This document shows, one piece after another, positions 10,641 through 19,057 of a DNA stretch of 64,000 bases. A model generated the notes under the pieces. That model was not told the origin of the DNA. It saw nothing but the letters and a program-made list of their open reading frames with translations, and ran no database searches. A program made the translations under genes and the position numbers. Source of the stretch: CAVTHW01 sp963734625 (GTDB lineage Bacteria > Acidobacteriota > Terriglobia > Bryobacterales > Bryobacteraceae); the NCBI GenBank assembly GCA_963734625.1, contig CAVTHW010000003.1, forward strand, positions 1-64,000, given 5' to 3'. Within the stretch, counting starts at the first letter, position 1. Each line of letters opens with the position of its first letter.

Positions 10641-10730
10641 AGCCCCCTCCATTCACTTGCAGAAGTAGTTTACACCTTTTGAGGGTTACCCATTCCTGTG
10701 CTACTCCTAGGATGACAACGCCCGAATCCG

Positions 10731-10949
10731 ATGATGCCGCCCCGCAGCAGAGGAGATTTCGAGGACCTGGAGGCCAGCCAGCTTTACTGCCCTTCGTGCA
10801 AACGGGCAATGCCCGTGCGGAAGCGCCTTCTGTTGGTGCTGCTGGATCGGGAGACCTTCGACTACGTCTGCGTTGGCTGCGGAACTCCGCTAGGCAAGAA
10901 AGAAGAGCCGTTACGCAGAGCGGCTCCGAAGTTGAAGGTCTTTCGGTAG
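10731..10949 (+). CDS. Small zinc-ribbon protein
   Basis: 72 residues with two CxxC pairs, CPSC (about 20-23) and CVGC (about 47-50), separated by a basic segment (RAMPVRKRLLLVL). This is the layout of a one-ribbon zinc-binding protein. An acidic leader (DFEDLEASQLY) precedes the first pair. Proteins of this form are, to my recollection, common in acidobacterial genomes, but their role is not known. Two adjacent ATG codons (10731, 10734) could both serve as start and neither has a strong ribosome site. It probably acts in the cytoplasm, since no signal peptide is visible. Confidence 0.65.
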   Translation: MMPPRSRGDFEDLEASQLYCPSCKRAMPVRKRLLLVLLDRETFDYVCVGCGTPLGKKEEPLRRAAPKLKVFR

Positions 10950-11036
10950 AGACCTCGCCCTATGCTCAGTGAGGACGATTGGATGTACAATCGACATCAG
11001 CCAGGAGTCGGAGACCGATGGCCTTCCGAGCGTGGA

Positions 11037-11774
11037 ATGAAGATGGTGGTCCGTCGCGCGCTCTGGTTGGCTCCCCTATTGACACTGTTTCTGTGTTCGA
11101 CGGTGGTCGCTGGGCCTCCCTTCCTGACCGACGATCCTGAACCCGTAGCCTGGCGCCACTACGAAGCGTATGTATTCAGCACCGTCGACCGAAGCTTCGG
11201 ATCGAGTACCCTGCAACTCCCGGCGGTTGAGTTCAACCTGGGTGCGGCGCCGAACCTGCAGCTCCATATTGTCATCCCGGGCATGTACCTCAAGCCGCCA
11301 GGGGCGTACGGCATTGGCGATGTCGAGCTTGGCGCGAAATACCGCTTTCTACAGGAAACCGCGAAACGCCCGCAAATAGGCATATTTCCAATGCTTGAGC
11401 TCCCGAGCGGCGACAGTCGTCGTGGACTCGGCAACGGACAAGTCTGGGCGCGTTTGCCGGTTTGGGTGCAGAAGAGCAAGGGGCCTTGGACTACATACGG
11501 GGGCGCAGGCTATGAGATTAATCATGCACCCGGCATGCAAAGTTCGGAGTTCGCCGGCTGGCTAGTTCAGCGGCAGGCCACAGAACGACTCGCGCTCGGC
11601 GCGGAAGTGTACCATAAGGGAGCCCAGAGTGCTGGCGCGCGGCAAACAACCTACACAAACGCCGGCGGATGCTACGACGTTGGTGAAAACCTGAGCGTGC
11701 TTTTCATGATCGGCCGCACCGTCAGTGGGGACCGGCACTCGGCCGGCTACCTCGGGCTGTATTACAAGCGGTGA
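11037..11774 (+). CDS. Putative outer-membrane barrel protein (transporter-like)
   Basis: 245 residues from the ATG at 11037, just before a signal peptide (WLAPLLTLFLCSTVVAGPP); another ATG lies 6 bases on. The mature part begins FLTDDPEPV and alternates short hydrophobic strands with turns, ending in an aromatic strand (SAGYLGLYYKR), typical of an outer-membrane beta-barrel C-terminus. It resembles the loosely defined transporter family annotated as MetA-pathway of phenol degradation, but that label is weak. No binding residue can be pointed to. The neighbours give no clear function: a zinc-ribbon gene lies upstream and a convergent small membrane gene downstream. Confidence 0.6.
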   Translation: MKMVVRRALWLAPLLTLFLCSTVVAGPPFLTDDPEPVAWRHYEAYVFSTVDRSFGSSTLQLPAVEFNLGAAPNLQLHIVIPGMYLKPPGAYGIGDVELGAKYRFLQETAKRPQIGIFPMLELPSGDSRRGLGNGQVWARLPVWVQKSKGPWTTYGGAGYEINHAPGMQSSEFAGWLVQRQATERLALGAEVYHKGAQSAGARQTTYTNAGGCYDVGENLSVLFMIGRTVSGDRHSAGYLGLYYKR

Positions 11775-11803
11775 GGCAAGTCGGCGGGTACATGCCGGGC
11801 AAT

Positions 11804-11974
11804 TTACGACGGATCTTTTTGCCGCGTGGCTTGGACACCCTTCAGAATCGCCAGGCCCAAGAGCACGATTGCACCTACTGCGATCCAGCGCGTTGGGACA
11901 TTCAGCATCACGGCTCCCCAGATTAACCCGCCGATCAGAATCAGGAAGCCGACAACGTAAATCCCGAATGACAT
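11804..11974 (-). CDS. Tiny membrane protein, 56 residues
   Basis: ATG at 11974 to TAA at 11804-11806, with GAGGA about 6 nt upstream of the start. The product has two hydrophobic helices (MSFGIYVVGFLILIGGLIW, then WIAVGAIVLLGLAILKG) and a short charged tail (QATRQKDPS). A hairpin membrane protein of unknown function. It lies 10 bases downstream of the baeRF-like gene on the same strand, so the two are probably co-transcribed. Confidence 0.65.
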   Translation of the reverse strand: MSFGIYVVGFLILIGGLIWGAVMLNVPTRWIAVGAIVLLGLAILKGVQATRQKDPS

Positions 11975-11984
11975 GGTTGTTCCT

Positions 11985-13037
11985 CTAATCTCGATATCGC
12001 AGACTGGCGCCGACCCCGCCCACTTCGGCCAGCAGAGGTGCGTCCTCGATGAGCCTGAACCGCGCCCCCGTTTGCCGGGCCTGCGACAGGATGGTTTCCG
12101 GTAGTTCGCCGCTCTCGCCGCTAAAGGACGTGCTCAGGAGCACTTCCTCCACCTGACCTTTGGAAAGCGCGGCGAGCACATCCTGAACTCCCACCACGGC
12201 CAGCCCGCCCGACCGGTAGTCTCCGATCAGGTGCTCTACCTTCTCGGAATCGTCTTTGGCATCTTGACGGCGCATTGCCGCCAGAGTAGCCTCCAGGATC
12301 TGGCGCTCGGGAGCGCGGATGTCCAGCCGCAGCACATCGATTAACTTGGCGGCTAGAAAGGGCGAAAGTTGCTTCTCGAGGAGCGGAATCACCACCTGGT
12401 CGCCGGCAAACACGATGTACTCAATCTCTTCCTTGCGCACCACGCGATCGAGAACCTCGAGCACTTCTTTGGCATGGTGCTGGTGATAGTTCTCCATGTG
12501 CCGCTGATAGCGTGCCTGCGACCAGCCGCCGGTCTGGGTACGGCTCATCTTCGGACTATCGACGCGGTCTTCGGAGATGGTGCTGCTCAGGCCGAACACG
12601 AACAGGCGCGCCGAGTCGGTGTCCGCGACGACCGCCGCATAGCGCGGGAACTGCTTGGTGACCAGAGCCAGCGTGTAGAGGTGCGGCCGGCGATCGACGA
12701 AGATCTCGTGCCGTTCGAGCGGAGCGTTCAATTGCACCGTCTCGAAGAAATCCTCCGCGCCGGCGCAGGCGAATAGCGCCAGGCCATTGGTGGAGGGCCG
12801 CAATTCCGCCGCCAGGTACTTCTCGATTCGTTCGACGTCACGCACGAAACTGGCGTGAGCCGCCGACTGCGGCGCAAACGTTTTGGCTCTGGTGTGGAGT
12901 TCCTTCTTTATGAAGGAGGCAAAGTTGTCCCGGCCATGGTCGTCGGACTGGGTGTTCAGGTATAGGCTGATGACGGGCAGCTCAGTGGGAGCGAAAGCCG
13001 CCAGAATATCGACTTGTTCGGCGAGAGAGTTGGGCAT
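11985..13037 (-). CDS. baeRF-family protein (bacterial eRF1/Vms1-like release-factor relative)
   Basis: 350 residues; cytoplasmic, no signal peptide. The overall order (N-terminal alpha/beta domain; central domain with RPHLYTLAL and SARLFVFGL; then GGWSQARYQRH at 170-180) is that of the bacterial archaeo-eukaryotic release factor families. These are related to eRF1 and to Vms1/ANKZF1, which cleave peptidyl-tRNA on stalled ribosomes. The GGWSQ motif carries the Gln seen in that group. The C-terminal third (VEHLIGDYRSGGLAVVGV, about 270-287) looks like the L7Ae-like domain. A ribosome-rescue role is inferred from family resemblance only. It ends 10 bases before a tiny membrane-protein gene on the same strand. 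Confidence 0.75.
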   Translation of the reverse strand: MPNSLAEQVDILAAFAPTELPVISLYLNTQSDDHGRDNFASFIKKELHTRAKTFAPQSAAHASFVRDVERIEKYLAAELRPSTNGLALFACAGAEDFFETVQLNAPLERHEIFVDRRPHLYTLALVTKQFPRYAAVVADTDSARLFVFGLSSTISEDRVDSPKMSRTQTGGWSQARYQRHMENYHQHHAKEVLEVLDRVVRKEEIEYIVFAGDQVVIPLLEKQLSPFLAAKLIDVLRLDIRAPERQILEATLAAMRRQDAKDDSEKVEHLIGDYRSGGLAVVGVQDVLAALSKGQVEEVLLSTSFSGESGELPETILSQARQTGARFRLIEDAPLLAEVGGVGASLRYRD

Positions 13038-13209
13038 AATGTTAAGACCACTCTAGGTATACAGCACGAGACGGACCAAGTGCGTCGGGGCGGCGCTGCC
13101 AGCCTAGCCCGGCGAAATATATCCGGGCAGAGATGCAAAAGCTGCACTTGAGTGCGGGACTTGCTTGTTTGCTGCCTACGAAAGTCCATTCGTGCGCGTC
13201 TATAGAAGC

Positions 13210-13689
13210 ATGCGACCCGCGCTCTGCTTTCTGATCCTGTGTGCCGGAAACAGCAGCGCCCCGCCTGCTCCCGGAAAGTCCTCTCTAGCGCCCGACATGC
13301 TGGCGGTCCACAACATTATGCGGGCGCGCGTGGGAGTACCTCCCCTGGCGTGGTCGAATCGTTTGGCCGCACGTTCGCAAGAGTGGGCGGACACTCTCGT
13401 GGCGCGAAAGCAATTCATCCACCGTCCGGACTCGGCCTACGGCGAGAACTTGTTCGAGATTACCGGTGTGGCCGCGTCGCCCGCGCAAGTGGTCAACGCC
13501 TGGGCGGCGGAATCCCGAAACTACAAGTACAATTCGAACCGGTGTAGCGGCATGTGCGGGCATTACACCCAAATCGTCTGGCGTGACACGAAAGAAGTGG
13601 GATGCGCGGTGGCGAGAGGGGGCAGACGCGAGGTCTGGGTCTGCAACTACGATCCGCCAGGCAACTGGGCCGGCAAGCGGCCCTATTGA
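13210..13689 (+). CDS. Secreted CAP (SCP/PR-1) domain protein
   Basis: 159 residues. Short signal peptide (MRPALCFLILCAGNSSA) followed by one CAP domain: MLAVHNIMRARVGVPPLAW (first helix), GENLFEITG, CGHYTQIVWRDTKEVGCA (signature 1) and VWVCNYDPPGNWAG (signature 2). The His and Glu residues that form the CAP cleft are present (H of AVHN, E of GEN, H of GHYTQ). Bacterial CAP proteins are secreted or periplasmic and mostly uncharacterised; sterol, lipid or protease roles known in eukaryotes cannot be transferred. The ATG at 13210 is chosen because it directly precedes the signal peptide. Confidence 0.85.
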   Translation: MRPALCFLILCAGNSSAPPAPGKSSLAPDMLAVHNIMRARVGVPPLAWSNRLAARSQEWADTLVARKQFIHRPDSAYGENLFEITGVAASPAQVVNAWAAESRNYKYNSNRCSGMCGHYTQIVWRDTKEVGCAVARGGRREVWVCNYDPPGNWAGKRPY

Positions 13690-13816
13690 GCCGGTGATCG
13701 CTTCAGTGTGCACGGCTGATCCCAGCCCCTGTAAAGCCTAAGCCCTGTCTTGCCGATAGACGTGGCAAGCGCAGAGCGCGAGGTTTATGCCACGCCGGTT
13801 CTAGCTGCTTGGGGGA

Positions 13817-14290
13817 ATGGAGATGAGCGCGGTGAGAATTGAGGCCCCGGAGATCCTGTTGATCGATGACAACCCCGGAGATGCTCGTCTGATAGCCGAG
13901 GTTCTCCGCATGGCGGCGCCGGCGGCCAAGCTGAGCGTGGCGAGCGATGGCATGGAGGGGATTCAGTTTCTGCGGCGCACTGGCGAGTTCGCGAGCGCGC
14001 CTATTCCGGATCTGATTCTCCTGGATCTTCGCATGCCAAAGAAAACCGGGCTCGAGGTCCTGGCGGAAGTCAAAGCAGACCCCATCCTCAAAAGCATCCC
14101 GGTGGTGATTCTGACCAGCTCCGAAGCGCCGCAGGATATTCGCAACACGTACAACCTGCATGCCAACTGCTTCATGACCAAGCCGATCGACCTGATGGGC
14201 TTTCTCAAGGCCATTCAGTCGCTCAACGACTACTGGTTCGGCGTGGCGAAGCTCCCGGGAACCTCGGCCAATGAGCAGCGCAGCGACTAG
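13817..14290 (+). CDS. Single-domain response regulator (Rcp1-like)
   Basis: 157 residues, one receiver domain and no output domain. The acidic pair DD (17-18), phospho-acceptor D70 (LILLDLRMP), T100 and K122 (MTKPID) are all present. The acid-rich start and SLNDYWF-type C-terminus match the Rcp1 class, which takes phosphate from phytochrome-like or Cph1-type kinases. Start at 13817 or two codons later at 13823. It overlaps the next gene by 20 bases and opens a run of two-component genes, so it probably shuttles phosphate among the kinases here. Confidence 0.85.
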   Translation: MEMSAVRIEAPEILLIDDNPGDARLIAEVLRMAAPAAKLSVASDGMEGIQFLRRTGEFASAPIPDLILLDLRMPKKTGLEVLAEVKADPILKSIPVVILTSSEAPQDIRNTYNLHANCFMTKPIDLMGFLKAIQSLNDYWFGVAKLPGTSANEQRSD

Positions 14291-15434
14291 CATCCTTCTC
14301 ATCGAAGACAATCCTGCCGATGCGCGGCTGATTCAGGAGACGCTCACCGGGGCGGGCGGCGCGGCCGTGGACCTGTGGTGGGCTGAGCGTCTCTCGACCG
14401 GGTTAAAGCAACTGGCCGAGACCGAAGTGGATGTCGTCCTGCTCGACCTTTCCCTGCCTGACAGCCAGGGCCTGGACACCTTCCTGAAGCTGCGCGCCCA
14501 AGCTCCGGATATCCCGGTGATCGTGGTCACGGGCCTGGACGATGAAGAACTCGCCCTGAGGGCGGCGCGCGAGGGGGTGCAGGACTATGTGCTTAAGAAC
14601 AGTGCCAGCCTGCTGTCGCTGGCGCGCTTGATCCGCTTCACCATCGAGCGGCACAAGATCCTGGGGGCGGGCCCGTGCTGTCGGGGAGAATTCTGGGCTT
14701 CATCGGCGCCAAAGGCGGCGTGGGCGTCACAACCGTGGCGCTGAACGTGGCGGCAGTTCTGGCGGGGCAAGGCAAGAGCGTCATCGCCCTGGAACTCAGG
14801 TCCTGCTTGGGGAGCTTCTCCTTTCAACTCCGCCTGACGCCCACTGTCAGTCTGAGAGACCTTCTCGATCTGGAGGCCGGGGACATCGGCGCCAAGGTGT
14901 TGCATCAGCGCCTGGTGAGTCTGGCGTGCGGGGCCAAAGCGCTGTTTGGCGCCCAGACCGCCGAGGGGTTTATGGAGATTCAACCCCAGCAGGCCGAAGC
15001 CATCATCCGGGCGGCGGCGCAAATGGCGGAGTATGTAATCCTCGATCTGCCGTCCCATCCCTGCTACGCCAGCCAGGCTGCTGTCGCTTGCTGCAACTTC
15101 ACGGCGCTGGTTGTCGAACGAGAGCCAGGATCGGTGGCGGCCGGCAGCCGCATGGTCGATCTCCTCAGATCCTGGATCGCGGACAAGCAAGCGCTCGGCA
15201 GCGGTTCTGGTCACGAAGGATTCGCTGGCCTCGTTACTGGCGCAGTCTGATATCCGAACTCAACTGGGCTGCCCGATTGCGGGGAATATCCCGCCCGCGG
15301 CGGAGATCTGCGCGGCAGCCTGTGAGCTGGGCGTCCCGCTGGCGCTGAGCGAGCCAAACAGTCTGGCCGCCGCCAGCCTGGTTGAACTGGCGAACAAACT
15401 CGCCGAGCCGGTCCTGGTTCCGGTGTCCGTGTAA
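14271..15434 (+). CDS. Receiver-CpaE/ParA-like ATPase fusion, two frame changes
   Basis: Reads as a receiver domain (residues 1-130; D59 in LLDLSLPDS, K in VLKNS) followed by a MinD/ParA-type ATPase of the CpaE group (FIGAKGGVGVTT, deviant Walker A, about 14700). The frame changes at about 14670 and returns near 15200, where the C-terminal part resumes in the original frame (KDSLASLLAQ, to the stop at 15434). The intact paralogue at 19058-20257 has the same order in one frame, which supports a single original protein of about 387 residues. Alternatively the ATPase starts at the GTG at 14675 as a separate, coupled gene. CpaE-like ATPases position pilus or secretion machines; this is family knowledge, not shown here. 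Confidence 0.7.
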
Positions 15435-15487
15435 CCCGCCTGACTAGCATAAAGTTACCTATTCTCACCGTCGATATTAGTGGAAGA

Positions 15488-16627
15488 TTGCCTTCGTCAA
15501 GCGAACTCGAAAGAATGGCGGAAGCGCTGCGCGAAAGCGAGCAGCGATTCCAGGCCACCTTCGACCAGGCGGCCGTGGGCTTGGCCCACGCGGGACTGGA
15601 TGACCGCTGGCTGCTGGTCAACCAAAGGTTCTGCGAGATCGTGGGCCACCGGCGCGAAGACCTGATCGACCGGCCCTCCCGGCATCTGATGTATCCCGAA
15701 GACTTGGAGACGGACCTGGAAAACACGCGCCGTCTCCTCGCCGGGGAACTGCAGAGCTACTCGATGGACATGCGCTGGCATCGCGACTTGGGCCCGGATG
15801 TGTGGATTCGCCAGACCCGGTCGCTGGCGCGCGAGCCTTCCGGGGCTCCGAAGTACTTCGTGGTAGTGGTCGAAGACATCAGCCTGCGCAAGCAGGCCGA
15901 GGAACAGCGCAGCCACGGCACCGAGGAACTGGCCCGCTCCAACGCCGAACTGGAGCAGTTTGCCTATGTGGTGTCGCACGACTTGCAGGAGCCGCTGCGG
16001 ATGGTGGCCAGCTACGTCCAGCTTCTCGAGGCGCGCTACAAAGACCGGCTGGATAGCGACGCCCACGAATTCATCGCCTACGCGGTGGATGGCGCCACCC
16101 GAATGAAGCAGATGATCGGGGATCTGCTGGCCTACTCCCGGGTGGGGAGGAAGGGGACGGAGATGGTCCCGATTGCCTGTGAAGCCGTGCTCGGCCAGGC
16201 CTGCGCCGATCTGAAAGCGTCCATCACGGAGGCCGCCGCGGAAGTCAGTCACGATCCGCTTCCCAGCGTGCTGGGCAATGCCGGCCAGCTCACTCACTTG
16301 TTTCAGAATCTGATTGGCAACGCCATCAAGTTCCGCGGCCAGGCTCCGCCGCGGATCCACGTTTCAGCCGTGCTGAGCGGCGAGGAGTGGGTTTTCTCGG
16401 TGCGCGACAACGGCATCGGTTTGGATCCGCAGTTCGCGGACCGCATCTTTATGGTGTTTCAGCGCCTGCACCGCCACGAGGACTACCCCGGCACCGGAAT
16501 CGGCCTGGCCATCGCCAGGAAGATCGTGGAACACCACGGCGGCCGTATCTGGGTGGAATCGGAACCCGGGAAGGGGGCGACGTTTCATTTCACACTCCCC
16601 GCGCGCGCTTCTGAAGCGAGGGCCTGA
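15488..16627 (+). CDS. PAS-sensor histidine kinase
   Basis: 379 residues, cytoplasmic. PAS/PAC region about 18-140 (ESEQRFQATFDQAAVG ... VVVVEDISLRKQAEE), HisKA with H164 in VVSHDLQEPLR, and HATPase with the N box (LIGNAIKFR), G1 (DNGIGLD) and G2 (GTGIGLAIARKIVE). The start is TTG at 15488 (GTGGAAG upstream) or ATG at 15515. The kinase half is almost the same at DNA level as that of the receiver-kinase at 17920, with no indel over 671 bases. Probable partners are the neighbouring single-domain receivers. Input signal unknown; the PAS domain shows no haem or flavin signature that I can identify. Confidence 0.9.
   Translation: MPSSSELERMAEALRESEQRFQATFDQAAVGLAHAGLDDRWLLVNQRFCEIVGHRREDLIDRPSRHLMYPEDLETDLENTRRLLAGELQSYSMDMRWHRDLGPDVWIRQTRSLAREPSGAPKYFVVVVEDISLRKQAEEQRSHGTEELARSNAELEQFAYVVSHDLQEPLRMVASYVQLLEARYKDRLDSDAHEFIAYAVDGATRMKQMIGDLLAYSRVGRKGTEMVPIACEAVLGQACADLKASITEAAAEVSHDPLPSVLGNAGQLTHLFQNLIGNAIKFRGQAPPRIHVSAVLSGEEWVFSVRDNGIGLDPQFADRIFMVFQRLHRHEDYPGTGIGLAIARKIVEHHGGRIWVESEPGKGATFHFTLPARASEARA
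15923..16593 (+). repeat. Duplicated histidine-kinase core, copy 1
   Basis: From gaggaactggcccgctcc to the end of the ATPase domain, this stretch matches 18343-19013 at a constant 2,420-base offset with no insertion or deletion, with long identical runs and mostly synonymous-looking changes. It records a recent internal duplication or gene conversion. Confidence 0.8.
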
Positions 16628-16630
16628 CCG

Positions 16631-17476
16631 ATGCTCGTGATCGTCCTCTTTGTGTCCGCCCTGGCGGCGGTCCTGGGCGCGGGCCTGCTGTGGCACCGGC
16701 GTGACACGCAATGGTTTCGGAAACAACAGGCGACGGATCGCCGGCTCAACGACGAATTGGAACAGCGGGTCAAGGAGCGCACCGGCCAGCTCGAAGCGTC
16801 CAACCGGGAATTGGAGGCGTTTTGCTACTCGGTCTCGCACGATCTGCGCGCGCCGCTGCGGGGCATTGACGGGTGGAGCCTGGCGCTTTTGGAGGACTAC
16901 CACGACAAGCTCGACGAAAAGGGCTGCCAGTACCTCCAGCGTGTGCGCGCCGACACGCAGCGCATGGGGCGATTGATAGACGACCTGCTCCGGCTTTCGC
17001 GCGTGGCCCGCGGCCCGATCGAGCAGGGCCCGGTGGACCTCACCGCCATCGCGCAAAGCGTCGCCGCCCGCCTCCGGGAGGCGGAGCCGGAGCGCCGGGT
17101 GGAGTTCGCCGTGCAACCGGGGCTGAGGGCGCAGGGCGACGCCCGGCTAATGGACGTGGTCTTGTCCAACCTGCTCGGCAACGCCTGGAAGTTCTCGCGT
17201 GGGCGTCCTCTGGCAAGGGTGGAGTTCGGCCGGATCGAGACGGATGGCCGGCCCGCCTTCTTCGTCCGCGACAACGGCGTGGGCTTCGACATGATCTACG
17301 CGCAGAAGCTGTTCGGGGCCTTCCAGCGCATGCATAAGGCATCCGAGTTCCCGGGGACGGGAATCGGTCTGGCCACCGTACAGCGCGTGATTCAGCGCCA
17401 CGGCGGCCGGGTATGGGCCGAGGCGCAGGTCGATCGAGGCGCGACTTTCTACTTCACCCTCGAGGAGGCAGCGTGA
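16631..17476 (+). CDS. Membrane-anchored histidine kinase (Cph1-type core)
   Basis: 281 residues. One N-terminal transmembrane helix (about 2-21) is followed by a short coiled coil (DELEQRVKERTGQLEASNRE, 41-60), HisKA with H70 (SVSHDLRAPLRG) and HATPase (LLGNAWKFS, DNGVGFD, GTGIGLATVQRVIQ). There is no periplasmic sensor domain, so any signal must come through the helix or a partner. It starts 3 bases after the preceding kinase and overlaps the next receiver by 4 bases (GTGA), so the three are probably translated together. The pairing with an Rcp1-like receiver is the usual arrangement for this kinase class. Confidence 0.9.
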   Translation: MLVIVLFVSALAAVLGAGLLWHRRDTQWFRKQQATDRRLNDELEQRVKERTGQLEASNRELEAFCYSVSHDLRAPLRGIDGWSLALLEDYHDKLDEKGCQYLQRVRADTQRMGRLIDDLLRLSRVARGPIEQGPVDLTAIAQSVAARLREAEPERRVEFAVQPGLRAQGDARLMDVVLSNLLGNAWKFSRGRPLARVEFGRIETDGRPAFFVRDNGVGFDMIYAQKLFGAFQRMHKASEFPGTGIGLATVQRVIQRHGGRVWAEAQVDRGATFYFTLEEAA

Positions 17477-17923
17477 ATTCGAGACTGATTCTACTGATTG
17501 ACGACAACCCCAGCGACGTCGAACTCACCAAGCGGGCGCTGGAGAAGCGGCACATCAGCAACGCTCTGCTGGTTGCCGAGGACGGCAAGGAGGCCCTGGA
17601 TTACCTGTTCGCCACCGGAGCCCATGCCGGCCGGGATGTCAAAGACTTGCCTACTCTGGTCCTGCTGGATCTGAAGCTTCCCAAGCTGGACGGGCTGGAA
17701 GTCTCTGCGGCGGATTCGCGCGGACCCGCGAACCAAGCGGTTGCCGGTGGTGATCCTCACCTCCTCCAATGAGGAGCAGGACCTGGCGGCGAGCTACGAT
17801 CTCGGCGCCAACAGCTACATCCGAAAGCCCGTGGATTTCGCGCAGTTCGCCGAAGCCATCGAGTACTTGGGCCTGTACTGGCTGGTCTTGAATGAGCCTC
17901 CCCCGAAAGTTGGCCAGGCGTGA
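17473..17923 (+). CDS. Single-domain response regulator (Rcp1-like), one frameshift
   Basis: Starts at GTG 17473, overlapping the kinase stop. The first part has the DD pair (LLIDDNPSD) and acceptor D (LVLLDLKLPKLDG); the second part, in the next frame, has VVILTSS, the conserved K (IRKPVDF) and the Rcp1-type tail GLYWLVLNEPPP. Between them, at 17703-17705 (gtctctgcgg), one extra base shifts the frame. Removing it gives the expected continuation (VLRRIRADPRTKRLPVV) and a 149-residue protein. All receiver residues are then present, so an assembly error is more likely than decay. It overlaps the following receiver-kinase by 4 bases. Confidence 0.8.
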
Positions 17924-19047
17924 GCACAGCGCTTCGAGTTCTGCTGGTGGAAGACTCGGAAAGCGACGCGGCCCTGATCGTTCGCCACTTGAATACGGCG
18001 GGCTATGACGTTCGCTGGGAGCGGGTCGAGACTGCCGGCCAGATGCGGGCGGCCCTGGAACAACCGGACTGGGACATCGTGATCGCCGACTACAAGCTGC
18101 CGGGGTTCGACGCTCCCGCCGCCCTGGTAATTCTGCAGCAGACCGGCCTGGATCTGCCTTTCACCGTTGTGTCCGGCCATATCGGCGAGGAAACTGCCGT
18201 GGCCCTGATGAAGGCCGGCGCCCATGACTACCTCATGAAGGACCATCTGGCCCGGCTGGCGCCCGTCGTCGAGCGGGAACTCGGCGAGGCGCGGATGCGC
18301 CGGGAACGCAGGCGGGGCGTTGAACAGCTAAGACTAAGCGTGGAGGAACTGGCCCGCTCCAACGCCGAACTGGAGCAGTTTGCTTATGTGGTGTCGCACG
18401 ACTTGCAGGAGCCGCTGCGCATGGTGGCCAGCTACGTCCAGCTTCTCGAGGAGCGCTATAAGGATCAATTGGACAGCAATGCTCTTGAGTTCATTGCCTA
18501 CGCGGTGGATGGCGCCACCCGAATGAAGCGGATGATCACCGATCTGCTGGCCTACTCCCGGACGGGAAAGAACGGGAAGGAGATCGTGGCCATGCCTTGC
18601 GAGGCAGCCCTCAGCCAAGCTTGCGCCGATCTACGGGCATCCATCACGGAGGCCGCCGCGGAAATCAGCCACGATCCGCTCCCCACCCTGCCGGGGGACG
18701 CCGCCCAGTTCGCTCACTTGTTTCAGAATCTCATTGGCAACGCCATCAAGTTCCGCAGCCAGGCTCCGCCGCGGGTTCACGTTTCCGCCGAGCTGAACGG
18801 CCAGGAATGGGTCTTCTCGGTGCGCGACAACGGCATCGGCCTGGACCCCCAGTTCGCCGACCGCATCTTCATGGTGTTCCAGCGTCTGCACGCCCGCGAG
18901 GACTACCCCGGCACCGGCATCGGGCTGGCGATCGCCAGGAAGATCGTGGAACAGCGCGGCGGCCGGATCTGGGTGGAATCGGAACCCGGGAAGGGGGCGA
19001 CTTTTCATTTCACCGTCCCCGTAAGCCCCCCGGAAGTGAAGGCTTGA
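17920..19047 (+). CDS. Receiver-histidine kinase hybrid
   Basis: 375 residues. N-terminal receiver (about 5-120; ED at 11-12, D57 in IADYKLPG, K107 in LMKDH), short linker helix, HisKA with H160 (VVSHDLQEPLR), then HATPase (LIGNAIKFR, DNGIGLD, GTGIGLAIARK). A receiver before the kinase suggests that it is itself a relay step, controlled by phosphorylation from another kinase of the cluster. Starts at GTG 17920 overlapping the preceding stop (GTGA). Its kinase core is a near copy of that in the PAS kinase at 15488. It faces the receiver-ATPase gene at 19058, with 10 bases between their stops. Confidence 0.9.
   Translation: MSTALRVLLVEDSESDAALIVRHLNTAGYDVRWERVETAGQMRAALEQPDWDIVIADYKLPGFDAPAALVILQQTGLDLPFTVVSGHIGEETAVALMKAGAHDYLMKDHLARLAPVVERELGEARMRRERRRGVEQLRLSVEELARSNAELEQFAYVVSHDLQEPLRMVASYVQLLEERYKDQLDSNALEFIAYAVDGATRMKRMITDLLAYSRTGKNGKEIVAMPCEAALSQACADLRASITEAAAEISHDPLPTLPGDAAQFAHLFQNLIGNAIKFRSQAPPRVHVSAELNGQEWVFSVRDNGIGLDPQFADRIFMVFQRLHAREDYPGTGIGLAIARKIVEQRGGRIWVESEPGKGATFHFTVPVSPPEVKA
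18343..19013 (+). repeat. Duplicated histidine-kinase core, copy 2
   Basis: Partner of 15923-16593; see that entry. The duplicated part begins just upstream of the phospho-acceptor helix and ends near the stop codon, so it moved a whole HisKA-HATPase unit behind a different input domain (receiver instead of PAS). Confidence 0.8.
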
Positions 19048-19057
19048 GCGGAGACGG

